Assembly (NCBI RefSeq): GCF_000472865.1
Contig: NZ_AXAP01000015.1
Span: forward strand, 1 to 64,000
Source: Bradyrhizobium elkanii WSM2783
GTDB taxonomy: Bacteria; Pseudomonadota; Alphaproteobacteria; Rhizobiales; Xanthobacteraceae
Length of the DNA stretch: 64,000 nucleotides
Reading direction: 5' to 3'
Shown here: piece by piece, positions 52,602-61,854 of the stretch
Numbering within the stretch: position 1 is the stretch's first letter
How the letters are laid out: every line of letters begins with the position of its first letter
Translations under genes and position numbers: made by a program
Notes under the pieces: model-generated
What the model was told of the DNA's origin: nothing
Seen by the model: only the letters and a program-made list of their open reading frames with translations
Databases searched by the model: none

Positions 52602-53068
52602 ACGTTAGCCCGAAGCGCGAAGGCTTCATCAACGACGAGGGCGACAATCGGATCGCGCGTCCGATGGTCGACGTCACGCCGGAGAAGCCGGCGGCCGAGA
52701 GGAAGTCGCGCCCCGTCCAGGAGCCGGCGATCGAGCCATCGCCGGCCGAGCAGGATCCGGGGTCGACCGAGCTAGAATGGCCGATCACCGTCAAGCTGCT
52801 GCACAAGCCGATCCGCAACAACAAAGGCGAGAAGATCCGCGAGATCACCCTGCGGGAGCCGCGCGCCGCCGACATCAACCGCTATGGCAATCCGGTGCGG
52901 ATCGACCAGGAGGGCGAGGTGCGGATCGAGGAGCGCAAGATGACCTTCATCATCGCCGCGCTGTCCGACATCCTGCCGCCGTTCATCGAGGACATGCATC
53001 CACGGGATTGGAACAGCGTGGCGTTTCGCCTGCAGCGTTTTTTTCTTCCCGATCCAGCGGCTTGGTAG
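52598..53068 (+). CDS. Tail assembly chaperone, zero-frame product (Mu gp41-like)
   Basis: 156 residues. A disordered N-terminus, then the chaperone fold (ELEWPITVKLLHKPIRNNKG, ITLREPRAADINRYGNP). Overlaps the tube gene by ATGA. A T7 run near the end allows a -1 frameshift into a longer product. Confidence 0.85.
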   Translation: MNVSPKREGFINDEGDNRIARPMVDVTPEKPAAERKSRPVQEPAIEPSPAEQDPGSTELEWPITVKLLHKPIRNNKGEKIREITLREPRAADINRYGNPVRIDQEGEVRIEERKMTFIIAALSDILPPFIEDMHPRDWNSVAFRLQRFFLPDPAAW

Positions 53069-53232
53069 GCAGCGAGGACGACGTCATCCTCGACTGCTAT
53101 CGGCTGGCGCGCTGGTACCACGTCAACCCCGACATCTTCCTGTCCATGCCACTGACTGAGGTCGCGACGCATCTGCATCGCACGGCGCAACTCGATCGCG
53201 AACAGCAGCAGGCCAAGAGTGAAGACGACTAA
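52598..53232 (+). CDS. Tail assembly chaperone, -1 frameshift product
   Basis: About 211 residues made by slipping -1 on T_TTT_TTT (53038-53044), giving 149 zero-frame residues plus 62 more (VGSEDDVILDCYRLARWYHV ... EQQQAKSEDD). The second frame has no good start of its own. Matches the general rule of paired chaperones before the tape measure gene. Confidence 0.78.
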
Positions 53233-56147
53233 TGCCAACGGAAGAGGAAGAGCTACGCTTAACCGTTAGCCTCGTCGACAATGCGTCGGCGGGGATCGCG
53301 AAGCTGCGCGAGGAAATGCAGAGCCTCGGCGGCGGCGCGACCGCGCAGGGCGTGGAGAAGTTCAAGCGCGAACAGAGTGCGCTGCAGGAATCCGCCAAGG
53401 GGCTCGAGGGCGAGGTTTCTAACCTAGCCGGCGGGCTCGCCAACATGGGCAAGGTCTCCGCCACCACGGCCTTGGGCGTTACGGCGCTCGGTTATGCGTT
53501 CTACAAAGGAGTCGGCTTTGTAAAGGACTGGGCGGCTAGCCTGCGCGAAATTCAGCAGGTAAGCCGCGCCATCGGTGTCGGCGGCTCTCACATCAAGAAC
53601 ATGATCGAGCAGTTCGGCGCGGTTGGCGTCAGCGCCGAGACGGTGGTGTCCAACATCGCCAAGATGTCCGACACCATCGCGGAGGTCGGGAGAGCGGGCA
53701 GCCAGCTCAAGGACGAGATGATCCGGAATGCCGGCGTTGCCGGATCAGGTGCTGCTCAAGCCATGAAGGAGCTGCTCGAGCAGCTGCCGAAACTGGATTC
53801 TGCGGAAAAGCAATATACCGCCATCGCGCAGGCGCGACATAACATCATTCTCAATTTGATGCGCGACCAAGGGAAGTCGCTGCAGGAAGCGACCTCGATC
53901 GCGAATAAGTGGGCAGCGCCGTTCCTGGACAAGAGCCTGCTCGGCGCGCTCGAAGCAGTCAAGGAGCAGACCGACGCCTGGTACAAAGCCGAAGAACGGC
54001 GGATGCAATTGGGGACCGAGTTTTCCAACCAGCTCGGTGAAATGGCCCAGACGTGGTCGTCGATCAGCGACATCATCAAGACGTTGCCGCTGCCGGCGCT
54101 GACCGAAGGATTGAAGGTCATCAATCAAGACCTCAGGGATATCCTCTCGGTATTCCAGGCGATCGAAAAAGTCGTCATTTTCATCGAGGAGACATGGGCG
54201 AAAGTTACACAAACGAAGCCGGATGAGGCGAAACGGAATATTCAGGAACGGTTCGGTCGGTTTGGTCTGGGCGTTACACCAGAGCAGCAGGAGCAACTGA
54301 GGCAACAGCAAGGTCAGCAAAAGCAGGCCGACGAACAAAAGCAATCGATCGACGACAATAAGAAGGCGACCGAAGAAAATACCGGGGCGCTGAATTCGAT
54401 CGGCAATATGTTCAAGGGGCTGTTCCATCGATCGGCCTATGGCGGTATCGGCGCTGGCGGCGAAGGTTACGGTGGCATGGTGCAACGGGCTTCGTTGACC
54501 GGCGCCAACAATGCGCTGGTACAGCAGGCATCGTTCCGAGACATGGTGCAGCAAGCCGCCTTCACGCCCGGCGGTGGCTTGGGACGGACGCCGGGCGGCG
54601 CGCCGATGTTCGGCGGTGGTGGTGGCAGTTGGGGCGGCGGTGGTGGTGCCGCCGACTACAGCGGCGCGGGCGGCGTCGTCGGTGGTGGGGCCTTTGGCTA
54701 TAGCGGCGACGCGCAGGGCGGCGCTGGTGCGTTTCCATCCGCTCCCGGAGGCGGTGGCGCCGGGGCGGCCGATGGCAGCGGCGGCACGCCGAACGGCAGC
54801 AGCGTCGGCCCCGGCCAATCCGCCGCGGGCAATGCAGCCTCCGGCAACGGTGAGGTCGGACCGGCGGCGGCGCTGGCCTTTGCGCGACAGCATCTCGGCG
54901 AAGACGAAATCAAAGATCAGACCAAGCTGAGCGGCTTTTTCCGCGAGCAGGGCATCAAGGTCAATCCGGCAACCACCGCATGGTGCGCGGCCTTCGTCAA
55001 CGCCAATCTCAAACAGGCCGGCCTCAAGGGTTCTGGCTCGCTGGTCGCGACGAGTTTCTTGAACTACGGCTCGGCGGTCAAATCAGGGGACGTGCAGGCG
55101 GGCGACATTGGCGTATTGGCGCGGGGCCGCCGCGCCGGTCAAACCGGCGGCCATGTTGGTTTTCTCACGGGCAACACGCGGAAAAATCCGCGAACCGGTG
55201 AACTGGAAGTGGAGATGCTCGGCGGCAACCAAGGTGGCACCGCCTCCGGACGTGGCGGCGTCTCAACTCAGTGGCGGCCGGCATCGCAGGTAACGGTGCG
55301 CCGCCCGGACTATACGCCCAACGGGCAGACCGCCGGTCCCGGCACCGGCAAGGGCGCGGGCGAAACACCGGCCCCGGCCGATGGTGCACAGGCTGCCGGC
55401 GGGTTGACGGCAAATCCGCATGATCCAAGCGACAAGAGCATTCCAGCTTCGATCCGCAATGCCAATGTCGGGGCTTCATGGCCGCGTGCTGCAGATGCAA
55501 AGTATGGCGGCAGCGTTGGCGTGCTCGGCGATCCCGCCAACAAGATCGGGAAATTTTCGACCGTTGAAGGCGGCATGGCCTCCAACATGGAATTGCTGGC
55601 ACAAAAATATCAGGGAATGACGGTCTCCTCGGCAATCTCTAAATGGAGCGGAAGTCATCGGTCTCGCGTCCCCGGATTTGCACCGGGAGAGACGGTCACG
55701 GCGGACATTCTCAACGATCCGGAAAAACGCCGCGCATGGTTTCACGCGCTGGCGAAAGCCGAGGCTGGCAAGGATTGGGTCAGCGACGAGCAGATCGATC
55801 GCGCCTACGACATCTACAAGGCCGGCGGGATCAAGCAGTGGCAGGCTCAAAGAGAAGGGGCTGGCGCAACAGCGTCCTTACCGGGTGGCAGCTCTCAGAG
55901 CGCTTTCCGCAGCGGCGGTGGCTATAGCGTTCTCGCCGAAGACCGCCAGCAGATCGACAAATCGCAGGCCGCATCCACCAAGGTCGAGGGCAGCGGCAAG
56001 ATCCGCGTCGATGTCAACGCGCCGAAGGGCACCAAGGTCGGCGCCGAAGGCGGCGGCCTATTCAAGGACGTCGAGGTCAACCGACAGACCCAGATGGAGC
56101 CGGCGCGACGTTCGGCGCAGGCCGCCGACGAACCGATGAACATCTAA
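53232..56147 (+). CDS. Tail tape measure protein with peptidoglycan-hydrolase domains
   Basis: 971 residues. N-terminal helical tape-measure region with hydrophobic helices (about 75-130), a Gln/Lys linker and Gly-rich stretch, then an amidase-type CHAP/NlpC-like domain with C585 (TAWCAAFVNANL) and H641 (GGHVGFLTG). A second helical domain (about 750-880; ADAKYGGSVGVLGDPANKIG) looks like another cell-wall-active module. Sets tail length and opens the cell wall at entry. TAATG overlap. Confidence 0.85.
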   Translation: MPTEEEELRLTVSLVDNASAGIAKLREEMQSLGGGATAQGVEKFKREQSALQESAKGLEGEVSNLAGGLANMGKVSATTALGVTALGYAFYKGVGFVKDWAASLREIQQVSRAIGVGGSHIKNMIEQFGAVGVSAETVVSNIAKMSDTIAEVGRAGSQLKDEMIRNAGVAGSGAAQAMKELLEQLPKLDSAEKQYTAIAQARHNIILNLMRDQGKSLQEATSIANKWAAPFLDKSLLGALEAVKEQTDAWYKAEERRMQLGTEFSNQLGEMAQTWSSISDIIKTLPLPALTEGLKVINQDLRDILSVFQAIEKVVIFIEETWAKVTQTKPDEAKRNIQERFGRFGLGVTPEQQEQLRQQQGQQKQADEQKQSIDDNKKATEENTGALNSIGNMFKGLFHRSAYGGIGAGGEGYGGMVQRASLTGANNALVQQASFRDMVQQAAFTPGGGLGRTPGGAPMFGGGGGSWGGGGGAADYSGAGGVVGGGAFGYSGDAQGGAGAFPSAPGGGGAGAADGSGGTPNGSSVGPGQSAAGNAASGNGEVGPAAALAFARQHLGEDEIKDQTKLSGFFREQGIKVNPATTAWCAAFVNANLKQAGLKGSGSLVATSFLNYGSAVKSGDVQAGDIGVLARGRRAGQTGGHVGFLTGNTRKNPRTGELEVEMLGGNQGGTASGRGGVSTQWRPASQVTVRRPDYTPNGQTAGPGTGKGAGETPAPADGAQAAGGLTANPHDPSDKSIPASIRNANVGASWPRAADAKYGGSVGVLGDPANKIGKFSTVEGGMASNMELLAQKYQGMTVSSAISKWSGSHRSRVPGFAPGETVTADILNDPEKRRAWFHALAKAEAGKDWVSDEQIDRAYDIYKAGGIKQWQAQREGAGATASLPGGSSQSAFRSGGGYSVLAEDRQQIDKSQAASTKVEGSGKIRVDVNAPKGTKVGAEGGGLFKDVEVNRQTQMEPARRSAQAADEPMNI

Positions 56148-56158
56148 AGAGGAAAACG

Positions 56159-56704
56159 ATGGCAACGGTGTTCGACCTGCCAACGGCGTGGCGCGATCGG
56201 TTGATGCAGGCGTCGTTCCGCAACGCGCGCTTTCACTGCGAGGTCAACAGCCAGGAGAGCGGCCGGCGCATCGTCGAGCACGAGTTTCCGAAGAAAGAGC
56301 TGCCTTACGCCGAGGACATGGGCCGCGTCGCGCGCGCGTTCACGCTACGCGGCTACTGCATCGTCTATCCCTACGACGACGAAGCCAACGACATCCTGTA
56401 CCGCCGCAACTACCAGCTGGCGCGCAACCGCTTGATCCTCGCGCTCGAGGAGGAAGGCCCGGGCCGGCTGCGGCTGCCGACCCTCGGCGACAAGATTGTT
56501 GTCTGTCCGCGCTACCGGGTCACCGAGGAAGAGCGCTTCGGCGGCTTTTGCGTGTTCGACATGACCTTCCAAGAGCAGGGGATCGATCCGGCGCTGTGGG
56601 TGCCGATCGTCGACACCGCGGGCGCCCTAATGAATGAAAGCCGGAACATGCGCAACGAGGCGCAACGTGTGCTCGCCAATCCGCCAGCCGAGATCAATGC
56701 ATGA
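56159..56704 (+). CDS. DNA circularisation protein, N-terminal part (Mu gpN-like)
   Basis: 181 residues. WRDRLMQASFRNARFHCEVN and RRIVEHEFPKKELPYAEDMG are the DNA_circ_N signature. Normally the N-terminal half of one long gpN protein; here it ends and a second gene continues with an ATGA overlap. Tail/baseplate component. Confidence 0.85.
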   Translation: MATVFDLPTAWRDRLMQASFRNARFHCEVNSQESGRRIVEHEFPKKELPYAEDMGRVARAFTLRGYCIVYPYDDEANDILYRRNYQLARNRLILALEEEGPGRLRLPTLGDKIVVCPRYRVTEEERFGGFCVFDMTFQEQGIDPALWVPIVDTAGALMNESRNMRNEAQRVLANPPAEINA

Positions 56705-57369
56705 AACGGCAGGACGCGATCGAAGCCGCCGGCATCGTCGATCGCATGCTGGCGAATTTGATCGCGACCGTGCCGTCGAAAGGCCGCGCCTGCTCGCAGG
56801 CCCGCACCACGATCGGCGACACCCGGGCCAACGCCTTCAAGCTGCTGATCGAGGACGCGATCGGGCCGCCGCTCGACGCCTGCTTCGATGAGGCCAGGTT
56901 GGCCGGCACGACATTGCAACAGATCGAAAGTGTGCGGCGGCAGCTCGATGCCGAGATCACGACGACGTTGGGCGGCATCCTGGTGAAGAATGCCAGCGTA
57001 CGGTTCTGCCTCGCCACTTCCGGCGCGATCATCGCGACAATGGATTTCGTCAGCCGGCAGGACGTCGCCCAGCGGAAGAGCGAGATGTCGCAGCCCTTCG
57101 CCGAGGCCGCCGAGATCGCCGCCGACGACATGGACTCGATGAGCTACCAGGCGCTGGTGAGGCTTCATGCCGCGATCACCAACCACCTGGTCGAGACCGC
57201 GCGCCCCTTGCCCAGGATGCTCAACTATCAGTTTGCCGATGTGCTGCCGTCGCTGGTGCTGGCCTATCGGCTCTATGACGACGCCTCGCGCGCCGACGAA
57301 GTCCGCGAGGAAAACAAAATCGTGCACCCCGCGTTCTGTCCAATACAAGGCCAGGCGTTATCGCAATGA
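56701..57369 (+). CDS. DNA circularisation protein, C-terminal part
   Basis: 222 residues, helical, ending NKIVHPAFCPIQGQALSQ, which matches the end of gpN-type proteins. Coupled to the N-terminal half by ATGA, so both halves can be made in equal amounts. A natural split of gpN. Confidence 0.7.
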   Translation: MKRQDAIEAAGIVDRMLANLIATVPSKGRACSQARTTIGDTRANAFKLLIEDAIGPPLDACFDEARLAGTTLQQIESVRRQLDAEITTTLGGILVKNASVRFCLATSGAIIATMDFVSRQDVAQRKSEMSQPFAEAAEIAADDMDSMSYQALVRLHAAITNHLVETARPLPRMLNYQFADVLPSLVLAYRLYDDASRADEVREENKIVHPAFCPIQGQALSQ

Positions 57370-57389
57370 CCCCACGCGAGCGCTGATCC

Positions 57390-58529
57390 ATGCCGAGGCC
57401 GCAGGAAGTCGCGCAGCTGGCGGTCGCCGGCAACATCTTCGAAGATTGGGAAACCGTCGAGGTGTGGAGCGATTGGGCGGAATCTTTCAGCCACTTTCGG
57501 TTCACTGCGGCCGAGCGCGATACCCTGGTGACGACCGCACGCGGCAAGGTGCCGTTATGGACCCGGCTGCAATTCAAGCCGGATGATCCCTGTACCATCC
57601 TGCTCGCCGGCCGGCTCGCGATCACCGGCTTCATCGAGACCCGGCAGGTCGCCTACGACGCGCATCAGCACGGCGTGATGCTGATCGGCAAGAGCCTGAC
57701 CGCCAATGCGGCGAAATCCAGCGTCGACACCAAGACCGGTAATTTCGACAACAAGAATATCGTCCAGGTCGCGCAGGAAGTGGTCGCGCCCTACGGCGTC
57801 GGCATCAAGGTGATCGGCGCGCCAGATCTGACGCCGTTCCCGAAACTGCAGAACAGTCCCGGCGAGCTGGTGTGGGATTTCCTCGAGCGCATCGCGCGCC
57901 CGCGCGGCGTGGTGATGGGCTCGGATGCCCACGGCAATTTCCTCTTGATCGGCGAGCACACCGGCCAAGTCGTCACCGAACTGGTCGAGGGGATCAACAT
58001 CAAGTCGTGCCAGTGCATCATCAATCATGAGCACGTCTACACCGAGCACGACGTGCGGGGCCAACACGCCGCCAGCGACGACAACTCCGGCACCAAGGCC
58101 AGCGAGCTGAAATGCATCGCCAAGGGCATGTCGGGCGCGATGTTCTCGAAACTGATCACGCCGGCCGAACAGCCGGTGAAGACCCAGGCCGAAGTTTGTA
58201 ACCGCGCCAGGTACGAGGCGATCTGGCACAACGGCACCAACGTCACTGCGACGATCACGGTGTACGGCTGGCTGCGCGATGAGCAGGCGCTATGGGCGCC
58301 AGGCGATGACGTCCACGTCTATTCGCCGATGGCGATGCTGGACATGCCGATGAAGATCCAGCGCGTCACCTTCACCCAGGACAGCCAAAGCGGCACGCAG
58401 ACCAAGCTCGATCTGGTCGCGCCCTGGCTGTTGCGCGATAGCCTCGGCTGGGATGTGCGTCATCCCAACCAGCCCGGCGGCCAGATCATCAACGAAGCGA
58501 CGCCATCGGCGATACAGACATCAGCATAA
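57390..58529 (+). CDS. Baseplate hub protein (Mu gpP-like)
   Basis: 379 residues. FEDWETVEVWSDWAESFSHF, LQFKPDDPCTILLAGRLAIT and RPRGVVMGSDAHGNFLL match the gpP/late control D fold. Central baseplate hub. Confidence 0.87.
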   Translation: MPRPQEVAQLAVAGNIFEDWETVEVWSDWAESFSHFRFTAAERDTLVTTARGKVPLWTRLQFKPDDPCTILLAGRLAITGFIETRQVAYDAHQHGVMLIGKSLTANAAKSSVDTKTGNFDNKNIVQVAQEVVAPYGVGIKVIGAPDLTPFPKLQNSPGELVWDFLERIARPRGVVMGSDAHGNFLLIGEHTGQVVTELVEGINIKSCQCIINHEHVYTEHDVRGQHAASDDNSGTKASELKCIAKGMSGAMFSKLITPAEQPVKTQAEVCNRARYEAIWHNGTNVTATITVYGWLRDEQALWAPGDDVHVYSPMAMLDMPMKIQRVTFTQDSQSGTQTKLDLVAPWLLRDSLGWDVRHPNQPGGQIINEATPSAIQTSA

Positions 58530-58540
58530 CGGAGTTACCC

Positions 58541-59350
58541 ATGCACCGTGCCACACCGCTCAATTCATCGTTCGTCGGCTACGTGTCCGGCGGCGCCCGC
58601 AGCGTCGTCGACAAGGTCGATGACACCAAGCTGATGCAGGAGATGGGCGGCAACTTCATGGCCAACGAAACCCGGCAGGCGATCGAGGCCGCGCAGAACT
58701 ACGGCTTCTCGTCGGTGACGTTCGATGCCGAGAAAGACCAGATGGGCAAGATCATCGGTAGCGCCGAAACCTTCGTGAACTTCAACGGGGGCAATCGGTC
58801 GTTCCCGTCTGCGGGTACGATCGACGATCGCCGCCACCGGATGTTCAAGCTGGAGAAGGGCGACACCGCGATGTTTCGCGGGCGCGGCGACAAGCAGCAA
58901 TTCCACATGACCAAGGACGGCGGCTTCTGGACTGCACCGCAGGACAAGACCGTGCGCATGCATTTGCTCGAAAAGGACAGCGAGAGCAATGACAGCGTGC
59001 AGCAGCAGAGTGATGAAGAGATCGCCGAGCTGGCCAAGCGTGGCGTATTTGTCAGGCCGCTCGCCGAGGGCGGCCAGGAATCCACCACCGAGGATGGCAA
59101 GAAGCAGAAACGCGGCCAGGAAGCGCTCTACAAGGACGGTCAGAAATCGAAGATGTTTGTCGAAGTCACCAAGGACAAGACGCGGATGGGTGGCAAGACC
59201 TGCCACATGGCGCTCGACGACGGCAACACCTACGTCCATGCTCATTCCGACAAGAACGTCTATCTCGGCGCCGAAGCCGGCAAGGGCACGTTTTCGATGC
59301 TGGTGACGCTCGATGGCCCGTGCGTCAACAGCAAGGGCAAGATCGGCTGA
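58541..59350 (+). CDS. Baseplate spike protein (Mu gp45-like)
   Basis: 269 residues. DDRRHRMFKLEKGDTAMFRG with HMTKDGGFW is the gp45-type signature, followed by a C-terminal beta-helix needle (HAHSDKNVYLGAEAGKGTF). Pierces the outer membrane. Confidence 0.85.
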   Translation: MHRATPLNSSFVGYVSGGARSVVDKVDDTKLMQEMGGNFMANETRQAIEAAQNYGFSSVTFDAEKDQMGKIIGSAETFVNFNGGNRSFPSAGTIDDRRHRMFKLEKGDTAMFRGRGDKQQFHMTKDGGFWTAPQDKTVRMHLLEKDSESNDSVQQQSDEEIAELAKRGVFVRPLAEGGQESTTEDGKKQKRGQEALYKDGQKSKMFVEVTKDKTRMGGKTCHMALDDGNTYVHAHSDKNVYLGAEAGKGTFSMLVTLDGPCVNSKGKIG

Positions 59351-59354
59351 GCCG

Positions 59355-59876
59355 ATGGCCGGCGAGATCAATGTCCCTGACATCCGGCTGGTCCAGAACA
59401 ACGTCTTTCCGAAATACTCGGTCACGGTTGACTGGTCGTTGCTGCCGAACGGCACGCTGGACGATCGCCAGGCGCTGGCGACCGCGGTGATCGTCGCGCT
59501 TGGCACCGACGCGCTGGCCGACAAGGACGACATCCTGCCCGATCCGGATTCCACCAACCGCTGCGGCTGGTGGGGCGACCTCGACGCCGAGCTGATCTGG
59601 AAGGGCTGGCCGATCGGCTCCAAGCTCTGGCTGTTGCGGCGGGCCAAGATCAACTCTGCCGCCTCGCGCGAAGGGGCGACGCTGGTGCTGGTCGAGGAAT
59701 ACATCCGCGACGCCATCCAGCCGTTCGTCGATCGCAGGATTTGCACCGGCTTCGATGTCTGGGCGACGCGGGTCGACAAGCAGCGCATCGACGCACTGAT
59801 CCGGATCTATCGCGGCCCGGAACGCGAGATCGAGCTGCGCTACGCCGTGCTGTGGGACGCATTAGCGGGGTCATAG
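59355..59876 (+). CDS. Baseplate protein (Mu gp46-like)
   Basis: 173 residues. CGWWGDLDAELIWKGWPIGS KLWLL is the GP46 core (gp25-like wedge). The ATG at 59355 follows the gp45 stop. Confidence 0.87.
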   Translation: MAGEINVPDIRLVQNNVFPKYSVTVDWSLLPNGTLDDRQALATAVIVALGTDALADKDDILPDPDSTNRCGWWGDLDAELIWKGWPIGSKLWLLRRAKINSAASREGATLVLVEEYIRDAIQPFVDRRICTGFDVWATRVDKQRIDALIRIYRGPEREIELRYAVLWDALAGS

Positions 59877-60989
59877 ATGCCTTGGGAAACACCGGCCCTG
59901 CGCGAGGTGCGAAGCCTCGTGCGGGACAGCATCCGCGTGTCGCTGCCTGGCGCCGACGCCAACGTGCCCAACAGCGTGCTGCGGGTGCTGTCGGACAACC
60001 AGGGCGCGCTGTGCCATCTGACCCTGCAATACATCGACTGGCTGGCGCGGCAGCTATTGCCCGACACCGCCGAGACCGAATGGCTCGATCGCCACGGCCA
60101 GATCTGGCTGGTCAACGCCGACGGCTCCAAGGGTCGGAAGATGGCGACGCTGGCCTATGGCACCGCGCGCTTTGTCGGTGACGGCGCCGTGATCCCGGCT
60201 CACACCCAGATGCAAAGCGGCGTCGCCATGCCGCCCGGATCGGACTCGCCGTACAACGTGGTGACGTTCGAGACCTTGGAGGACATCGAGACCTCGAGTG
60301 GCGGCGTCAACGGCAGCATCCGGGCACTCGATCCTGGCTCGTACGGCAATCTGCCGGCCGACAGCGCGCTGGCGATTTATCCGCCGGTCCCCGGCGTCGA
60401 GACCATCGCCACCGTGGTCGGGATGACCGGCGGCACCGACACCGAGACCGACGAGCAATTGCGCGACCGGATCCTGCGCCGGATCCAGAAGCCGCCGATG
60501 GGCGGCGCGGTGCATGATTACGAAGCCTGGGCGCTGGCGGTGCCAGGCGTGACCCGGGCCTGGGCCGCGGTCGAGATGGGCATCGGTACCATGACGGTGC
60601 GCTTCCTGATGGACGATCTGCGCGCCGACAATGACGGCTGGCCGGAGCAACAGGACATCCACGCGGTCGCCGGCTACATCGACAAGATGCGGCCGGTCAC
60701 GGTCGAGGATTGCTTCGTGCTGGCGCCGATCAAGCAGTTCCTGGACATCACGATCGCCGAGCTGGTGCCCGACACCGAGGAAGCCAGGGCGGAGATCGAG
60801 GCCAGCGTCAGCGAAATGCTGAAGCTTCAGGCCGCGCCAGGCCAGACCATCTACGCCGCCTGGATCAGCTACGCCATCATGAATGCGCCGAGCGTGCAGT
60901 CGTTCCGACTGGTGACCGACGACGATTTTGTCATGCAATCAGTGGGGCACATGGCGGTGCTGGAGAACATCATTTACGAGCAGCCATGA
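59877..60989 (+). CDS. Baseplate J-like protein (Mu gp47-like)
   Basis: 370 residues. TDEQLRDRILRRIQKPPMGG, HDYEAWALAVPGVTRAWA are typical of Baseplate_J. Wedge component linking to tail fibres. Starts directly after gp46. Confidence 0.9.
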   Translation: MPWETPALREVRSLVRDSIRVSLPGADANVPNSVLRVLSDNQGALCHLTLQYIDWLARQLLPDTAETEWLDRHGQIWLVNADGSKGRKMATLAYGTARFVGDGAVIPAHTQMQSGVAMPPGSDSPYNVVTFETLEDIETSSGGVNGSIRALDPGSYGNLPADSALAIYPPVPGVETIATVVGMTGGTDTETDEQLRDRILRRIQKPPMGGAVHDYEAWALAVPGVTRAWAAVEMGIGTMTVRFLMDDLRADNDGWPEQQDIHAVAGYIDKMRPVTVEDCFVLAPIKQFLDITIAELVPDTEEARAEIEASVSEMLKLQAAPGQTIYAAWISYAIMNAPSVQSFRLVTDDDFVMQSVGHMAVLENIIYEQP

Positions 60990-60999
60990 GAGTGCGCCG

Positions 61000-61782
61000 A
61001 TGAGTGATCGCCATATTCGCCGCTCCGGTGACGAATACCGCGATGCCTTCCTCGAGCTGTTGCCGCAGGGCCAGGCTTGGCCGAAGCACACGATCGACAG
61101 CGTGCTCTGGCAAACGTGCGACGGCCTCTGTCAATATTGGGGCACGGTCGACGGCCGCGCCGCCGATCTCCTCGAGCGCGAGAGCGACCCGCGCATCACC
61201 ATGGAGCTGTTGCCGGACTGGGAGCGCAATTGGGGTCTGCCCGATCCATGCTACGCCGAGCCGCAAACCATCGGCGAACGACAGCGCGCCTTGGTGCAGC
61301 GGATGACGCTGTGGGGCGCGCAGTCGCGCCAATTCTACATCGATTTCGCGGCCCAGCTCGGCTACGGAATCACGATCTCCGAATTTCGCACCTTCGAATG
61401 CGGGCTCGATCGCTGCGGGGACAGCCGCGTCGTTGGCGACGGCTCCAACCCGATGTTTCACGACAATTTCGTGCGCGGCTATCTGCCGGTCTACAACCCG
61501 AACGGCGAACGCATCGCCGATGGCGAATTATCGGAATGGCCGAACTACGGATTGGGGCCGCCGGAGAACCGTTACTATTGGACGGTGCATGTCCACACCA
61601 CCAGCCTGGTCTGGTTTCGCTGTGGTGGCGGTGGCGGCCAGACCGGCATCGATCCGCACTTACGTATCCGTCGCGCTGAGGATTTGGAGTGCGTCTTGGA
61701 GCGCTGGAAGCCGGGCCACACGATAATCATTTGGGATTATTCCGGCCTACAGCCGAGCGATCCGATGGCGGGCACGCCGTAA
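61000..61782 (+). CDS. Baseplate protein (Mu gp48-like, DUF2313)
   Basis: 260 residues. RRSGDEYRDAFLELLPQGQA and the following helical repeat match the YmfQ/gp48 family; the C-terminal half is beta-rich (RVVGDGSNPMFHDNF). Links baseplate to fibres. Confidence 0.85.
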   Translation: MSDRHIRRSGDEYRDAFLELLPQGQAWPKHTIDSVLWQTCDGLCQYWGTVDGRAADLLERESDPRITMELLPDWERNWGLPDPCYAEPQTIGERQRALVQRMTLWGAQSRQFYIDFAAQLGYGITISEFRTFECGLDRCGDSRVVGDGSNPMFHDNFVRGYLPVYNPNGERIADGELSEWPNYGLGPPENRYYWTVHVHTTSLVWFRCGGGGGQTGIDPHLRIRRAEDLECVLERWKPGHTIIIWDYSGLQPSDPMAGTP

Positions 61783-61854
61783 CGGCTCATTGAACCCTTC
61801 TCGACCTGAAACACGGTGGCCCCGGCGCGGGCCGCCGCAAAAGGACGCGCGCGC

